Assembly (NCBI RefSeq): GCF_016428905.1
Contig: NZ_JAELTQ010000017.1
Coordinates: 1-61,233 of the forward strand
Reading direction: 5' to 3'
Length of the DNA: 61,233 nt
DNA from: Dyella sp. ASV24
GTDB lineage: Bacteria; Pseudomonadota; Gammaproteobacteria; Xanthomonadales; Rhodanobacteraceae
The notes under the pieces are model-generated. The model had not been told where the DNA came from. It saw only the letters and a program-made list of their open reading frames with translations, and ran no database searches. This document shows positions 59,082 through 61,233 of this stretch, one piece after another; position 1 is the first letter of the stretch, and each line of letters starts with the position of its first letter. Position numbers and translations under genes: made by a program.

Positions 59082-59387
59082 ATGACTAAATCAATATATA
59101 TGGGCTCTTGGGTTGTCTGCCTCCTGGGGTGGCTTATATGGTCAATTAATTATGCTTACTTCAATCCGTTTGCTTGCTTCGAAGCAACATGCAGGGTGCT
59201 TGGCTGGGTTGCCGGATACGTATTCATTCCATCGTTGATATTAATTTCTATACTTGTTTTAGCATTTGTCGCTCGCCTTGTTGCGCGATTGCTCGGCTAC
59301 GCATCCTTGTCAAAGTGCGAGATAGTGCTCGCTGCTTGTTCTGTCGGACTATTTTCTTTTTACTTGTCCAATCTTTCTTCTTCCTAG
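59082..59387 (+). CDS. Small membrane protein, paralogue of the preceding gene
   Basis: Encodes 101 residues from ATG 59082. Helices around WVVCLLGWLIWSINYAYF, YVFIPSLILISILVLAFVARL and IVLAACSVGLFSFYL; two cysteines in FACFEATC match the first copy. AT-rich for this window. A longer in-frame start at 59043 adds residues inside an interspersed element and is rejected. Function unknown; tandem duplication next to an immunity array suggests a role in envelope immunity, unproven. Confidence 0.7.
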   Translation: MTKSIYMGSWVVCLLGWLIWSINYAYFNPFACFEATCRVLGWVAGYVFIPSLILISILVLAFVARLVARLLGYASLSKCEIVLAACSVGLFSFYLSNLSSS

Positions 59388-59533
59388 CTGAAAGACAGGT
59401 GCAATGTGGGAATAGAGGGCAGGGGCAGAGTGTGCTTTTTCTTAGAGTTACCGCCCGTGTGAATGGAAAGCCACTCCGCCCAAGGTATCGATGACATCTA
59501 CAACATCAAGCAACCTTCGATACCCAAATGATC

Positions 59534-60154
59534 ATGAAGAAGAAAACGGATAAGTGTGGTGATCGACGAGCTGCCTTTCTGGCCTTGATGCTCTTGTCGC
59601 CCATGGCGAATGCGTCGGACTTCAGGGGGTTCATCACGGTTTTCCTTGGATTCCCATCCATCATCTTTTGCAATCTGGTTCTTGCGACACTGTTGCTCGG
59701 CTTCCACACGAGGGTGCGGAAATTCAGGTTGTTGCTCTTGGTCCCGCTCTACGGTGTCGTGCTTTTTTTGGCCTTATGCATTGCGTCACTGAGCGGCATG
59801 TTTGTGCTTGATGGGCCTGGTTCCTCGGACGGATGGCAGTCGCTTGTCATGTTTCTGGCCATGGTGACGTCGTTCTTTGCTTCATTGGTCACGCTGGTGC
59901 TTTTGTTCCGCGCGTACTCGGGCGCGGAGGGGGACATTCAGCGCAGGAAAAACGCTGCGTGGAGCGCTATCGTTTTGGCGGTCGCGGCGAGTTTGCCGGT
60001 GGCGTTCGACGTCCATGCCCTGATGCAAAAGGGCGGTTCTAATGGGGCTCTGGTTGGGTGCTATTCCGTTCTTTTCGGTACGGCCATGATTCTTCATGGC
60101 TTTGTTGTTCGGCTTTCATCTCGTTGTCCCGCCCAACCGTCCCTACCGAGTTGA
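59534..60154 (+). CDS. Hypothetical multi-helix membrane protein
   Basis: Encodes 206 residues from ATG 59534 (ATG 59528 also possible). N-terminal signal or helix (AAFLALMLLSPMANASD), then at least four hydrophobic helices (FITVFLGFPSIIFCNLVLAT, FRLLLLVPLYGVVLFLAL, SLVMFLAMVTSFFASLVTLV, AAWSAIVLAVAASLPVAF, LVGCYSVLFGTAMILHGFV). Inner-membrane by composition. No family recognised. Last gene of the accessory cluster with the interspersed element on its 5' side (59464-59483). Confidence 0.68.
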   Translation: MKKKTDKCGDRRAAFLALMLLSPMANASDFRGFITVFLGFPSIIFCNLVLATLLLGFHTRVRKFRLLLLVPLYGVVLFLALCIASLSGMFVLDGPGSSDGWQSLVMFLAMVTSFFASLVTLVLLFRAYSGAEGDIQRRKNAAWSAIVLAVAASLPVAFDVHALMQKGGSNGALVGCYSVLFGTAMILHGFVVRLSSRCPAQPSLPS

Positions 60155-60855
60155 CGTCGTTCGCCAACGAAGCCGGTGCGTACACTTTCGTTGACGACCT
60201 TTTTGCTGGTAGGCGGGCTTGCTGTAGGTGCTGTTGCTTGCAGCGGTGAGCAAGCCATAGTGCCCGTTGTGTTTTCTGCAACACTCAGAGCGATCTGATT
60301 GATGTGGTCAGCGGTACAGGGCGACACTCCACCCGTCAGATCCGCTGTATGCACATCCATGGATTCGACGTGATGTCGTTGCTGTGCTGCGGTTCCCCCC
60401 TTGTAAAACAAAAGCCTTGGTTTCTCACCTTTCCGAGGCACCGCCCGCTGAATCTGACGATCCAACCCTGCCTTGTGCAGGGTTTTTTCTTGGGCGTGTG
60501 CTGGCTATGTCGGTACCGTGCATCGACGATGCGTCGGGTCTGTATGCGCGCGTCTTGCGTAATCGGTCGCTTCGCGCGCGGGTACTGAGGGGCGGTGTTG
60601 CTTGCGACGAGATGGCGAGGCGTTTGCGCTGCGTTGTAGGGTTACGCTGTAGGCGTGCACCCTGTATGCGTCGAGCTTTCGCCCGACATGCGTTTTTTCC
60701 AGCGCTAGCGTAGGCTGGATACGTCACTCGCGCCGTCTGTTTTCGTCTTTCTTCAGGGCTACGCGAGTGACCACGGCAGTTGTTGCCGTGAGTCGCGGGC
60801 CGCCGGTGCGATCAACACCGACGACCCGCTAACCATAACCAACTGACCAGAGTTG
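60155..60855. other. 701-base region without a supported gene
   Basis: Several short open frames on both strands occur but none shows coding character I trust. Contents: an imperfect inverted repeat around 60154-60201 (CCAACGAA / TTCGTTG); a perfect intrinsic terminator at 60464-60488 with no gene in the 300 bases before it; a perfect 10-bp inverted repeat (GTCACTCGCG / CGCGAGTGAC) at 60724-60772; and a small hairpin at 60773-60791. Confidence 0.6.
60464..60488 (+). terminator. Orphan Rho-independent terminator
   Basis: AACCCTGC-CTTGT-GCAGGGTT stem with six T. The nearest upstream plus-strand gene ends 310 bases earlier, so it may end an unrecognised small RNA or a decayed gene. Confidence 0.85.
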
Positions 60856-61182
60856 ATGATGGCTAACAGCGATCATAAGACAGGGCGACGCCCGTTTTCC
60901 CTCCCTGACGGCAGCCAAGCCGCTTCAGTGCCCGCCCAGGGCCTTCCCAGCTCCGCCCCTGCGGATATTTCCGAGTGCGATCCCGTCGCCGTTTCGAGGT
61001 GGCTCATGCACCTGCATGACCGCTTTCAGAAGCTGGATTGGGCCGTTATCTCGTGGAGTACGTGGGATCCGCGGGGTGCCCAGGCGGTCACCGATGAAGT
61101 GAGGAGGATTCTCGAGGGAGCCGTACTCTGCCTCGAGCAACTCAGCCATCGGCGAATCCCCTCGCCGAGCGCCGACGCTTAA
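60856..61182 (+). CDS. Hypothetical protein at the window end
   Basis: Encodes about 108 residues from ATG 60856 (ATG 60859 or TTG 60853 also possible; no clear Shine-Dalgarno). A Pro/Ser/Ala-rich N-terminus of about 40 residues precedes a helical domain: DPVAVSRWLMHLHDRFQKLD, then AVTDEVRRILEGAVLCLEQL. No signal peptide, no family recognised. GC content is back to the level of the core genome. A perfect inverted repeat lies about 85 bases upstream. Confidence 0.6.
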   Translation: MMANSDHKTGRRPFSLPDGSQAASVPAQGLPSSAPADISECDPVAVSRWLMHLHDRFQKLDWAVISWSTWDPRGAQAVTDEVRRILEGAVLCLEQLSHRRIPSPSADA

Positions 61183-61233
61183 ACCCCGTCCGATGATCGT
61201 CCCCGTGGCGCATCGGCACACGGGTCGATGCGC

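Noticed and set aside
54960-59485. Integron-type gene cassette array
   Set aside because: The elements lack the GTTRRRY/RYYYAAC core of attC sites and no integrase gene is present in the window.
60094-60465. 123-residue minus-strand ORF near the right end
   Set aside because: It overlaps the end of the membrane-protein gene and the orphan hairpin; no ribosome-binding site or recognisable domain.

Overview
The window is high-GC gammaproteobacterial chromosome. Its gene order resembles Xanthomonadales/Lysobacterales, most likely a Rhodanobacteraceae member (Dyella/Luteibacter/Rhodanobacter-like). That placement is inferred from gene content and order; no 16S gene is present. The first 75 bases are not genomic: a 51-base C run, five T, then the 19-base Tn5 mosaic end used in Nextera libraries, so the left edge is an untrimmed contig end.

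Positions 90-41841 are a dense housekeeping region: gcvR-bcp divergent from dapA-bamC; fdxA and tRNA-Glu(CUC); pcnB-folK-panB-panC-panD-pgi (RNA polyadenylation, folate, pantothenate, glycolysis); queG divergent from nnr-tsaE-amiC-mutL; two crotonase-fold enzymes; a DUF1289-NUDIX-sulfurtransferase cluster; uvrA with a thioesterase; rplU-rpmA-obg with an inserted lipoprotein gene; rpsT divergent from murJ-ribF-ileS-lspA-ispH; and tRNA-Thr(CGU). Palindromic extragenic repeats sit at several junctions. A 1-kb gene-free stretch between obg and rpsT consists mostly of inverted repeats.

Positions 41842-60154 are accessory. After a leader holding an AT-rich perfect inverted repeat comes a two-partner secretion locus: a TpsB outer-membrane transporter and a 3527-residue TpsA/CdiA-like exoprotein. 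Its last ~80 residues look like a zinc-dependent deaminase toxin (DSE plus PCxxC) and are AT-richer than the rest. The gene for the presumed immunity protein follows 3 bases later. Downstream lie an orphan toxin tail with its own overlapping immunity-like gene, another small immunity-like gene, a second nearly identical copy of the first immunity gene (5 differences in about 330 bases, 4 of them amino-acid changing), an unknown small protein, two lipoproteins and three small membrane proteins. Two of the membrane proteins are paralogues, one frameshifted. Nearly every spacer in this array carries a degenerate copy of a short element around ACTCTGACC or its inverse, often paired as a palindrome.

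The best candidate for an undescribed system is this contact-dependent-inhibition-like locus: deaminase tip, duplicated and diverging immunity gene, orphan modules, and a repeat family punctuating the cassettes. The last 1 kb holds a terminator with no obvious gene before it, a perfect 10-bp inverted repeat, and one small unknown CDS.
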